Assembly (NCBI GenBank): GCA_963931925.1
Contig: OZ007570.1
Span: forward strand, 40,879,687 to 40,943,686
Direction: 5' to 3'
Length of the DNA stretch: 64,000 bases
From: Onchidella celtica
Lineage: Eukaryota; Mollusca; Gastropoda; Systellommatophora; Onchidiidae
A program made the position numbers and the translations under genes. Below, piece by piece: positions 19,101 through 28,912 of this stretch. Position 1 is the first letter of the stretch; each line of letters starts with the position of its first letter. The notes beneath the pieces are model-generated. The model saw only the letters and a program-made list of their open reading frames with translations. It searched no databases and was not told where the DNA came from.

Positions 19101-20617
19101 CCAGAGAAAACGAAGAAACAAGTGAGGCGAGGGGGACAAAGATGGACTTCATATAGCAAATAGACCATTTTAATGGGTGATTTCAACCTCATTCTTTCCA
19201 GAAAAGAAATGCTGGTTGACCAAGGCTCAAGCTAATTTTAATTTTGTAAAATCATGAGGCCGATATAACTCGTAAATTTCCGTTTTATTCAAAGCTCATT
19301 TTGCCTTAAGTCAGCCCCAGACAATAGTGGATGTTATGACGGAAAGACAAGCATTCTCTGTTCAAAAGGAATCCTATCAATATTTTGTCTGCCACCATCG
19401 AGTCTGTCGCAATGATGACGCAATAAATGTTACAGCCCCCAAAGGTATAAGGCTTGAACCAAGCCCAGAATGGTCCAAAATACACTGTTGACACAGTGAT
19501 TTGTTAGCCTGGCTTCTCCATGAAAAGACTTAATAAAAAGCGTTACGGTGTGTTTGCAAAGGTGCTTTACGGATAAATTCACCGGGACTCAGTGTGTTGG
19601 CCCCCAAATTGTCTAGAGCCCCTAGGCTACACCGTACCAACGCCAGTTGCATGGTGCCTCATAAAGATTCTGACTAGGCATAGTACGATTCTACTGTGTG
19701 CTTGTTGACCATGCAAACTACAAAGGGAAAGTAGTGACTAATAGAGGAGTAAAATAAATAATTGGGCTAACAGGTCCTAACAGTCGTTACGACGAACCAC
19801 TACCAGCTATGTGACCTTTAAAAACATTAGTCCACGCGAACAAGGATTAACAAAGTCTCGGGATTTCCAGGTCTAAAGAGCTGTCGACACTGTGGGGGAT
19901 TAAAGTGTTTGGCTTGAAAAGGTTAAACCGCAAAGCGAGCTTCACACATGATGAGGGGGGAGGGTCAGAATAATATTCTGCTTTGTTGATTCATTGGAGG
20001 TTGTTACTGCTGTTGATGCTCCCTTCTATTCTGAAATAAAGTGTTAAAGAAAAAGCAAACGTCTTGATGGTATATCATTCTTTTTTTTGTTATTTTGTTT
20101 AAGATTGTGCCACATTTAAGGCTCAGCCAGCACTGCCGAGTCAATGGCCATACTGGATATCCATATATTCGGTCGAAAAGAATTGAAGCGGGGCGTTCCA
20201 CATTTCTCATTTCTTTGAAGAAAAAGACCCCCGCTCTCCCCCGTCCACAGACCCCCTCTCTCTCTCTCGCTCTCTTACTCTCTCTCTGTCTCTGTGTGTT
20301 TATGTGTCTGTATGTCTATGTGTGTGAGTGACAAGGTGAATCAGAAATCCTGCTTCTGTTAGCTACACCCTTTGTAAAGATTTTTTTTTTATGCCATCTT
20401 AATTTGTTATGTCACTCTGTGTTTTGCTTTCTCCTTTCATCTCTCCCATCCAATGAACTTTTCGTTTTTAATTACCTCTTTAAGCATTACCTGCCCTCTG
20501 TTTTTCAAGTTATATCCGTGTTTGGTTTGTCGGGGATTTAAGTCCCTTTTTAACATAGTGGGTGCATAACAGAGACAAGACTTGGGCTCTTGTCGGGCCG
20601 CTGGCCAGTGAGTACCA
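16142..20617. other. Gene-free stretch with possible regulatory DNA
   Basis: No exon was recognised. Notable content: a CpG-richer patch at about 16465-16700, a C12/G12 pair at 17370-17411, an AT-rich stretch with homeodomain-type TAATTA/TTAATTG cores at about 17620-18070, and a C-run near 18350. The reading frames here are short and unconvincing. Confidence 0.45.
17370..17411. repeat. C12...G12 inverted homopolymer pair
   Basis: Twelve C (17370-17381), an 18-bp spacer beginning TTGGGGG, then twelve G (17400-17411). The two arms can pair as a hairpin. Confidence 0.9.
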
Positions 20618-20863
20618 CCAAAACGCTGTAGAAAGAGTTCTGTGCGTCCCGACAACATAGTCAAGATATCTTGAATTTATTTCTAACCCTGCCCTTACCC
20701 CTAACCCTGAACTTTTGTTCATGGATGAGAGGGCAAAGGGGTGGAGTTAATAAAGACACCATTAAGTTTACATTTAGGGATAAGGAGAGGATTAGAGATA
20801 GGTTCACGGTATCTTGAGTGGGAGGTCCGGACGTAAAGAACTCTTTCCAGCACAGCGTAAAAT
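20618..20863. mobile_element. Foldback (long inverted-repeat) element
   Basis: The left arm at 20624-20677 (CGCTGTAGAAAGAGTTCTG...CAAGATATC) matches the reverse complement of 20808-20857 (CGCTGTGCTGGAAAGAGTTC...CAAGATACC) with a few mismatches and a 3-nt gap. The match appears to continue inward: a TAACCCT/CCCTTACCCC tract (about 20684-20710) opposes an AGGGATAAGGAGAGGATTAGAG tract (about 20776-20798). The whole forms a roughly 245-bp imperfect hairpin with no coding potential, abutting a SINE-like head. Confidence 0.6.
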
Positions 20864-20884
20864 GAGTTAAGTTGGACCCTGACC

Positions 20885-20958
20885 CTAAGCAGGATTCGAA
20901 CGTAGGACCTCCCTCATCCCGGCCATATGCACTAACTGGTGGCCATCTGCCTCGGCCG
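20885..20958 (-). repeat. tRNA-derived SINE head
   Basis: Read on the minus strand, TGGCCACCAGTTAGTGC resembles a pol III A box and CGTTCGAATCC (20892-20902) matches the B box at 10 of 11 positions. Their spacing is that of a tRNA. No acceptor-stem pairing supports a functional tRNA, so a SINE or tRNA pseudogene is the better reading. Confidence 0.55.
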
Positions 20959-23900
20959 TTTTTGTTTTTGTTTTTTTGTAGTGCTACTTTTTGTTTTGTT
21001 TTGTTTTGGGGAGGAGTTCCATTTGAGTACATGATAGGGATACTGCAAGGACGCGACTTTAGGAGCGTCCGTGAATGGGGGATTGAAGGGGGCAGCTCTC
21101 CCCCCCCCCCCCCCCGGCAAGTTAGTCCTCTAGAATGAGTCTAGATGGCTGTTAGTATAGTAAATGGGGGGCTCGGCGATCAACTACACAGAATATGAAA
21201 TACCGGTATGTGCCAGACTAAGGCTGTGTAACTCATATGGTGCTCCTTCTTTTTTGTTTTAATAGTACCGTATTCAATTTCTTTTGTGACATGTTTATGC
21301 TCTTAACCACTCAGACAAGCACGAAGTAATAATCACTGCTCTTGTTGATAACTATCATTTACATCTCATATCATGGTATACAGTAATCATGGACTACAGT
21401 ACCGGTAACCTCAACCTCCACCTCACTATCACAACGCAAACGTTCCAGATTGTTTCGCCCTAGGCTATGTTTGGTAGTGCTTGAATCCTTTTATCAATGA
21501 ACAAACAACAGCAGGTCCTTGAACGACGTCAGTTTGTGTGATATAAGGAAATGTTGACCTTAGAGTCGCGACAATACGTTGTTTTGGGCGTTACGTTCAC
21601 TTCAGCTTTCCCTGTTAACGGCAAAAGGTCATCCTGTTACTAGCTTACGGAATCATAGACAATTCTCTCTCAGTAAGTCCACTGAAGCGGTCAAATCGAA
21701 GTGAGGTGGAACAAGTTTTGTGCCTGCAGGACCGCTGTGTTTGGGGAACAATATAAATATTGCTATTACCGATTGTTCGGACAAGGTCCTAGCACGTGAA
21801 ATAGAGACTGTTTGGTCACATAGAACAACGGAATCTGACATCCCTGTTATTTCAAGTATGTGCATGATCTTGTTTTTCAATGTCGATCAGAGTAAATCTT
21901 CTATCACATTGTCATTTACTACGAGTTTGATGACGATTTTGATCCAATAGACGCGCAAAGTTGGGTGTGCGTATGTGCGTGCTCGCTTGTGTGTGTGTGT
22001 GTGTGTGCACGCGTGCATGTGTTTGAAGATGCACACATATATACATGTACATGGGTATATAATTGTGTTAATATTGAGACACTGTTTCGCATTCGTCTTC
22101 AGCATACACACAGGGAGCATGTGGACATCCTAAATAATTTTTTTATTGAAATGCCTGTTGTTTTTGTTTTCTATTAACTTTGTCCTGAGTTTCGGCTTTC
22201 TTCACCAATAATGTGTGTGTGTGTGTGGGGGGGGGGGGGGAGACACTGACACTGCAGTGAAACGAAGAAATGTTCGGGATGAATTTTAATGGAGCCATCT
22301 GTATGAAAGAATGTCGTCCTTCCAGTTAAACAGCTGGTGCTCTGATCACAGGCAAAGGGCCAGATTACTTCAAGCTTTTAACAAAACGACAATTAAAAAG
22401 TAAGAAAAAATCTGCAAAGTTCCTCATACCAGTGAACAAAAAATCACACCAGTTAAAGGGAGGGAGAAGACGGAGGGAAAGAAATCAAATTTTTCCTGCT
22501 GCCAGTGTCACACTGAAACGAAAATAAAAACATAGGGAGATGTGGAGCATCCGCACGTCCGACTTCAGGCCATGGAGAAAGGAGATCGGATGTCTTAAAA
22601 GGGGAAGCTGGAAAATACAGAACAGTAGAAATTACAACTACGATTTTAAGCAGTCTAAAAGACACGTGATATGATCATTTGAGGCAACTGTGGAGTTTGT
22701 AAATCTCTATAATCTGACGACAATGAAGACAAATGCTCTAGAAAATAGACAAAGAGGCCCCAAAGAGAAAGCGAGAGTCCCCTTTTAAAGAGAAACAGTG
22801 ACACTTTAGTCAATGTGAAGAATCCCAACATCCGATCCTGGCCACGGGGAGAGAGCAGGGCAGAGATTTCAGAGCTGTTTCATTCTTGTTTACATAGCAA
22901 CAGTTTGTTCGGACTGTGTACACATCCTCTCCTGCTCTTACTCAACATGCAGAAACATCCCGGTTGAGACTGGAGGACACTTCTGTAAGCCTCCACGGCC
23001 TTCATACTGCCGATCCAACAGAGGCATTAGACAGGTAATTTTGTAGACCACACAGTTTCCTGATTTGTCTGTAAAATCGTACGTTCTTATGGCGGTGTTT
23101 ATATGTCCCGGTATTCTGTGACCACACATTAAGCAATGGATTGCATGCCTTACAAGTAATATCTCGAGTTTGAAAGGAGGGAAAAGCTCTTTAGCGGATA
23201 TAATTCAAACATAATTCAAGAAGGCAGATCAAATAGCCTTTCACTAGCATTTACTTGGATATAATGCGCATAATCCACTCTTACCTTCTCTTCGCAAGCT
23301 GGTGGGAAAGAAAAAAAAATACACATGATTTAAAGTTAAAATTGTTTAAACGAATGTCTTAATTCACTTTCCGCTATTGTTTTTCTTTTCACTTGTGTCC
23401 CTGGCTTGTATTTGGATTGAAAATCTGTCTTCCCCGCCAGGAAAGGTGCAGTTTGTCCTTGTATTTGCAAGTTGGATGGCGTTTGGTTTGAGGTATTTTT
23501 GGAAATGGCGTCAATACAGCACTCCTGTCATGTCTGGAGTTTTTGAAAAAAAAAGGGGGGGGGGGAGGGGGGAGACTTCCTGGAGACAAGTGGTAGCAGT
23601 TAAATCTGGTGACACGAAAACACATTTCAGGATAAAGTCTGACATTGTGGCAGAGGACATTAAATTTGCCCCCTCTTTCTTCTCTACCTTCTTTCCCTCG
23701 TTTTTTCTTTTAATGCAGTGTAATTTGTAAAAGACTGTCAGACAGATCTGATGTCAACATACATATAAAGCAGACAACCCTTTAGACGTCTTGATCGTTA
23801 TGGATAATACATGTTCCAAACGTCAGTTCTACGAAATGCAATGGAGACTGTAGAGATTTCAAGTGTTCGGACCTCGTATTATATTATTTTTTTAAGAATC

Positions 23901-24812
23901 ATTTTATTCATTCGAAAATTGGCCATACATTTCTTACATTACTCAGTTAAACCACGCAAAAGATGGATTGAAGGAGTCAAAGGAACCCTGAGAAACAACA
24001 ACATCTCAGTTCAAAGAGCGACAGAGTTGGCCTACCATTAAAAAAATGCATCTCCCCTCGATGCTTAACGGCAACAGAGGATGAACAATCACAATCACAA
24101 TGTTAAACACACAGCTTCCTTGTTCTTTCGCACCTCCAAGTGTCTAAGTCTCAGGTCTCCATTCAACGAATGTCAACTCACTTAGAGATAAAGATGGGGA
24201 AATAATCACCATGATAAATGCTGAAGTGGCCAGCCAAGTAACTAAGATTACCTGAAAATGACGGCTTCGATAGCACTTAGCGTAAGCTGGCCCGATAACA
24301 TAGTGAAAAGTGAGACATAAACCCCCAGGCCAAGTAAGGTACAAAATGTACAATGGTCATCTCAAAAGGCGGATATTGGCTGTCCGACAGAAATTGTTTG
24401 TGGTAATAATAGAAAATCCTTTAGCTTTCTGGTCCAAGTCGCTGTCTTCAATTTCAACGCTTGCAGGTCTTGTTCCCAATCCCCCGACTTACCTTTTCTT
24501 CTGCTGCCGATCCTTCCTTGGTCGTAATTATTTGGTTCAGTTTGTTTTAGTGATTCGTTCCGTCTGTTACAACGTGTTTCAAAGCGCCTGTATTATCAAG
24601 TTTTTGTTCAGTGTCGTTGCAGGAACTTATGTCTTGAATAAGATTAAGATTTCATCGTCAGAAGCTTGCTATTGCCAGTAAAACCTGTTGTGCTTTTCAG
24701 TAAAAGTCTGAGACTCATTGTCGGTCTGTCTATATTTTACGCTTCTTGGCTGTTTTCACTTTTCAGTTTGTCTGTCTGTTTGTGTGTCTGTCTGTGTGTG
24801 TGTCTTTCTGTT

Positions 24813-24820
<8 letters not shown>
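20959..24820. other. Gene-free stretch
   Basis: Contains a C-run ending at about 21115, (GT)n tracts near 21990 and 22212-22226 (the latter passing into G14), and a G-rich patch near 23560. No recognisable gene or splice-bounded exon. Confidence 0.5.
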
Positions 24821-24821
<1 letters not shown>

Positions 24822-24896
<75 letters not shown>

Positions 24897-24922
24897 TCTC
24901 TCTCTCTCTCCCTCTCTCTCAT
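24822..24922. repeat. Long (TC)n microsatellite
   Basis: About 100 bp of nearly pure TC follow TGTC-rich DNA from about 24770. The several overlapping open frames here are products of the repeat. It ends about 60 bp before the LTR element. Confidence 0.95.
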
Positions 24923-24984
24923 GCCCTGCTTTCCGAAAGTTCTGATTATTACATGCTCTGTCATTCCCCAATGCCTTTCAGTAC

Positions 24985-25383
24985 TGTTATGTGGTGATAA
25001 CAAACAAAGAGAAGTCAGTTGTAGCCGGGAAGATGAGCAACTTTATTCTGGTAATATTTACAGGTCATTAGTTATATACAGTATCGCAGTAGATGTACAT
25101 AATAATGCATAGAGTAATGAGGGTCACCAAATATCAATAAAGATAAAGTCATTCACACACTTTCATACTTTAGAATAGGTGACCTAATGTATTGCCAACT
25201 CACTGAGAGTAATGCAACATGAAAAGTAATGTAAGTAAAGTGGTGGTGTTAATTAATCACACAACGCATAAGAGGTAAATTATTTCCCTTACTACGTAAT
25301 TAAGTGTAGGTCTAACCAAGGGCAGTAACTAAGTAAATTACATGTATGCATAATTTCCCTTGATTATATATGGATATATAACA
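24985..25383 (-). repeat. LTR (3' LTR in element orientation)
   Basis: 399 bp, starting TGTTATGTGG and ending ATATATAACA on the plus strand. It is essentially identical to 27499-27897 apart from G/A and C/T differences in the first 25 bp. Confidence 0.93.
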
Positions 25384-25477
25384 CCTCCCTTCTAGCCTGA
25401 AGTACATATGGTGAAGGCTAAAACTAAAATTCATGCTACATAAACATGATAAAGTCGCGTCTTGTCGAGATCGGTCC

Positions 25478-25562
25478 TTGCCACCCCATGTCAGAATGGT
25501 GTGGTAGGTCTCGGTCTCGTCCGCTCCTATCCACCCTATGCCAGGATAGTGTGGTAGGTTTA
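25478..25562. repeat. Imperfect 50-bp direct repeat near the LTR
   Basis: CCACCCCATG (25481) and CCACCCTATG (25531) begin two similar ~35-bp blocks, each followed by GTGGTAGGT. They lie in the untranslated segment between the ORF end and the purine tract. Confidence 0.7.
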
Positions 25563-25570
25563 CGGACACG

Positions 25571-27169
25571 TCAGTCCTGGAGTGCGGTCCTCTTCTTGAT
25601 GGGGACAACTGGAGTGCCATAGGGGTTAAATTGAACTGGTTCCCAGATCCCTTGGTTGATGCCGGCTTGGATCGCTGCGTCCAGGTCCTCTTGGATGGCA
25701 ATAGGGACTGGTCTGGGTCTGTGAAACACTGGCTTGGCATCGGACTTGAAGTTGATCTCCAATTCAAAATCTTTCAGTGTTCCCAGTTCTTGCTTGAAGA
25801 TATCAGGATATTCCGCACACAAGTTTCGACAGGACGTCTGCAGGACTGCATCCGGTTTCAAATCGTCGAAAACTTTGTGTAGGAGATTGTCCACTGAGAT
25901 TCCCAATCGCTTTGTGGTTGCTCTTCCAAGCAGGTTAAAGTCCATCTGTGTCACGACGAATTTCTGTATACAAGTTGTCTTGGCATGCGATGTATGTAGA
26001 AATATTTCGCCCGTCACTGGTAGTTTCCGACCTGAGGCACACTTGTACTGGCATTTCACAGTGGTGAGTTTAGGGGACTTCAAACTGCGCCATGTCTTGG
26101 TTGAAATGAAGTTGTCCCTAGAACCAGTGTCGATTTCAAACTGGACAGGCTGGTTGTTTACGCAGCATGTCTCGGTGATTGGTCCCGCTGTATTCCAACG
26201 GACAGTTTGTATCCTCTTGATCGGACGTTGTTGACTTTTCTTCTTCCGACAAGCTGACTCTATGTGCCCTTTTATGTTACAGAAATGGCACACGGCGTTA
26301 GCGAACCTGCACTCATTTCGGCTGTGCTGTCCTTCGCATCTGCTGCAAACAGTCTTCTTCGTTGTCGGTTTGCTTGACTTTTTAAACATTGATGGATAGC
26401 CCTGGACTTGAGTTTGCTGTTGAGGGTTTTGCTTGCAGTTTCTTCTCTGATTGAGCTTGAAGACTTCGCCGTCACTGGTACCGGATGTTTCTTTGGCCAC
26501 CTTTGACGCCTCCTCGACCTCTGCCGCCACCTCTACTGCCTTGCTGAAGGTCAGTTCGTCATCTTTAATCTTGAACAGTGCCTTTATGACCGCTTCATTT
26601 TTAATGGAGCAGACAAATCGTGTACGCATGGCCTCGTCAAGTGGGTCTTGGATTGATGCGAAGTCGCAAGTCGCTGCCTCTTGACGAATGCGAGCAGCCA
26701 GTTGGTGCACACTTTCTGCAGTCTTTCTGTCAGTGTAGGTCCAAAATTTAAATCTTTCCCGCACAACGAAACGTTTGGGGTCGAAATGTTCCCCCATCCA
26801 GGTCTTGATAGTTTCAATGGTTATTTCGTTGACGTCTATCGGCGGGGTCTGTTGAGAAGCTTGGTTTTTTAGCATCTTGTAGACCTCACTGTTCTGGTTG
26901 GTCAGAAAAATGTCAACCTTTTTTGCTTCTGGTATGGAGTTTGCCTTTGTGAAGGTGGTAAACCTTGCCCAGTAATCTGACCACAGTTCTATTGTTGAAT
27001 CAAATGCTTCGAACTTGGTGTTGGTGACTGGCTTGTTCATAGCCAAAGACATCAGTGCTTCCATCTGCTGTCGCTGCAGTTCCATCTGTTCTCGTTGCTG
27101 TTCCATCTGATTACGCAGCAAAGTGATGAGGTCTTCTTGTGACGTTTCTGCAGCTGGAGTCTTCGGCAT
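25571..27169 (-). CDS. Gag-protease-truncated RT polyprotein of LTR element
   Basis: The 532-residue ORF starts at ATG 27169 and lies wholly within the LTR element. It begins with a glutamine-rich coiled-coil-like stretch (residues ~20-40), followed by a Gag-like helical region (~55-225). Two CCHC zinc knuckles follow: C275-C278-H282-C287 and C294-C297-H302-C307. A retropepsin active site FEIDTGS is at 347-350, and the N-terminal RT segment (~478-527) contains GIWEPV and GTPVVPIKK. After that the similarity stops abruptly and the frame ends, which marks the internal deletion. Gag and protease appear intact, so capsid-forming ability could remain. Gypsy membership is inferred from the Gag-CCHC-protease-RT order. 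Confidence 0.9.
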   Translation of the reverse strand: MPKTPAAETSQEDLITLLRNQMEQQREQMELQRQQMEALMSLAMNKPVTNTKFEAFDSTIELWSDYWARFTTFTKANSIPEAKKVDIFLTNQNSEVYKMLKNQASQQTPPIDVNEITIETIKTWMGEHFDPKRFVVRERFKFWTYTDRKTAESVHQLAARIRQEAATCDFASIQDPLDEAMRTRFVCSIKNEAVIKALFKIKDDELTFSKAVEVAAEVEEASKVAKETSGTSDGEVFKLNQRRNCKQNPQQQTQVQGYPSMFKKSSKPTTKKTVCSRCEGQHSRNECRFANAVCHFCNIKGHIESACRKKKSQQRPIKRIQTVRWNTAGPITETCCVNNQPVQFEIDTGSRDNFISTKTWRSLKSPKLTTVKCQYKCASGRKLPVTGEIFLHTSHAKTTCIQKFVVTQMDFNLLGRATTKRLGISVDNLLHKVFDDLKPDAVLQTSCRNLCAEYPDIFKQELGTLKDFELEINFKSDAKPVFHRPRPVPIAIQEDLDAAIQAGINQGIWEPVQFNPYGTPVVPIKKRTALQD

Positions 27170-27498
27170 CTTGAGGCACGGCTGGGCTACTTGGCACAGC
27201 TGACTGGCGGTTTACAATTCGAGATAGCTAAGAGCGAGCTACTCGGTGTTTTAGAGCTAGCCGAGACGTTGCTTGGCTCTATGTACAGCTTCAGGTCCGC
27301 TACTTGGATCCGGGTGGTTGGTCCGTGAGCTGGCTTGGGTACTGAAGCTGCTTGGCTTGCTGCTGGTCTGATTCCGCAGGCTTGTATTGGCTTCCTTCCG
27401 CTTGTAAGGCTTGGCTGGCTTGGGTTCTTGTAGTACTAGTAGGCTTCAGAACTTGAGTGACATCAGAACTTGTGAAGATCCCATCCTCGTCGCCAATT
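27170..27498 (-). other. LTR element leader with primer-binding site
   Basis: Untranslated leader between the 5' LTR and the ORF. Next to the LTR, the minus strand reads AATTGGCGACGAGGATGGGA. The TGGCGACGAGG part is complementary to a tRNA 3' end ending in CCA and serves as the primer-binding site. I do not assign the tRNA species. Confidence 0.75.
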
Positions 27499-27897
27499 TG
27501 TTATATGGTGATAACAAATAAAGAGAAGTCAGTTGTAGCCGGGAAGATGAGCAACTTTATTCTGGTAATATTTACAGGTCATTAGTTATATACAGTATCG
27601 CAGTAGATGTACATAATAATGCATAGAGTAATGAGGGTCACCAAATATCAATAAAGATAAAGTCATTCACACACTTTCATACTTTAGAATAGGTGACCTA
27701 ATGTATTGCCAACTCACTGAGAGTAATGCAACATGAAAAGTAATGTAAGTAAAGTGGTGGTGTTAATTAATCACACAACGCATAAGAGGTAAATTATTTC
27801 CCTTACTACGTAATTAAGTGTAGGTCTAACCAAGGGCAGTAACTAAGTAAATTACATGTATGCATAATTTCCCTTGATTATATATGGATATATAACA
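27499..27897 (-). repeat. LTR (5' LTR in element orientation)
   Basis: 399-bp copy matching 24985-25383, followed by the target duplication AGTAC at 27898-27902. Confidence 0.93.
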
Positions 27898-27902
27898 AGT
27901 AC

Positions 27903-28912
27903 CATGACCAATCAATCCCATAATTTGGAATACTGCCCGGTCGGTCAATTTGATATTTCATTAACGGACAATAGTAATGTGGGTGAGATGATTCTGTGGA
28001 GGGAGGAATTCTAATACGAAAAAATTCAGAACGAGGATAAGTAAATAGAGAAACACACTGTAAAAACACTCTGACAGAAAACTATTTAATGTTTAACTGA
28101 ATTTTCACCCGTAAATGTTGCAGGCAAACGGCAGCTGTTCAAACGATGTTACCACTTGCCAGGTTGGTCCATGCCATGATGAGTAATGAATAAGGCTCGA
28201 CTTTCGCACATACCATCTTTCTACCTCTCCCCGGACCCTCTTTTATGTGAAACAATCCTGCGGTGTTGGAATGCAACATGGAGTGCTACCTCTGTCATGA
28301 CGACCGCCATTGTTCATTATTTTACTTGTTTCCCTTTTTCATATTTCAAACATGCCAACTTGAAGAAAAATTGCATTACCAAAGAAACCCGCACCTCTTT
28401 CACGGATACTGCTTGGATAAGATTTATTATTTTGCTCTGCAAGTATATCATTGTTCTGTCGCATGGGTGGGAATGAGTCGCAGATCGCGTGATGTCGCCC
28501 TACGAACATTGAAGAGTCTCTACAGAGACAGGGCGTATTGTTCCCATCGACAGCCCATCTAAACTTGCCATGTTGTCATTGTGCACGTATAATAGTCGCA
28601 CACATATGAACACAAGAACATTTCTATCTTTCTTTTTGTCGTCTGTTGACCGATGACAGGATATATGCATGGTGCATGAGATGAATCGCAGCGATATGAG
28701 ATTAAACTGTTGTTGTTGTTTTGTTCTTTTGTTGTTTTTTTTTATTGTTGTCTTCAGTTTCATTTTGGCTATATATTACGTTAAATCTTCATAATTATCG
28801 TTTTCGTCCAATTCTAAAGGAAGATGGGTTTGACTTTCAAAGAAGTGGAAGAGTTATGAGGATTTATATCTCTGGAGAGCTTATGTTGTTTTTTTTGGGT
28901 TTTTTTGTACCC
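27903..28912. other. Spacer between LTR element and first RTE-like LINE
   Basis: Unique-looking AT-rich DNA with T-rich runs at about 28730-28740 and 28890-28905. Open frames near 28186-28562 have no recognisable domain or flanking splice structure. Confidence 0.45.

Larger units (their letters stand above)
24980..27902 (-). mobile_element. Gypsy-type LTR retrotransposon, internally deleted
   Basis: The element body (24985-27897, 2913 bp) is flanked by a 5-bp target duplication AGTAC (24980-24984 and 27898-27902). The 399-bp LTRs start TGTTAT and end AACA. Orientation is minus: the primer-binding site beginning TGGCGACGAG lies just inside the right LTR, and the purine-rich AGAAGGGAGGTG lies just inside the left LTR. 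One ORF encodes Gag, two zinc knuckles, protease and only the first ~50 residues of reverse transcriptase. The rest of RT, RNase H and integrase are gone, so movement would need a helper. The LTRs differ at two positions by eye, implying recent insertion. Confidence 0.92.

Noticed and set aside
20684-20712. Interstitial telomere repeat (TAACCCT-like)
   Set aside because: Only irregular units are present, and the tract is part of a foldback arm with an opposing partner near 20776-20798.
20885-20958. Functional tRNA gene
   Set aside because: A and B boxes are present but acceptor-stem pairing and a clear anticodon arm are not; a SINE head fits better.
24666-25112. Several 70-150 codon frames on both strands rich in Ser/Leu or Arg/Glu
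   Set aside because: They are translations of the (TC)n repeat and have no independent support.
25734-26234. 166-codon plus-strand frame
   Set aside because: Antisense shadow of the Gag-protease ORF, which shows clear zinc knuckles and DTG on the other strand.
28186-28562. Cys/His-containing frames that might be a zinc-finger gene
   Set aside because: Cysteine spacing does not fit a known finger, and there is no splice structure or repeat of the motif.
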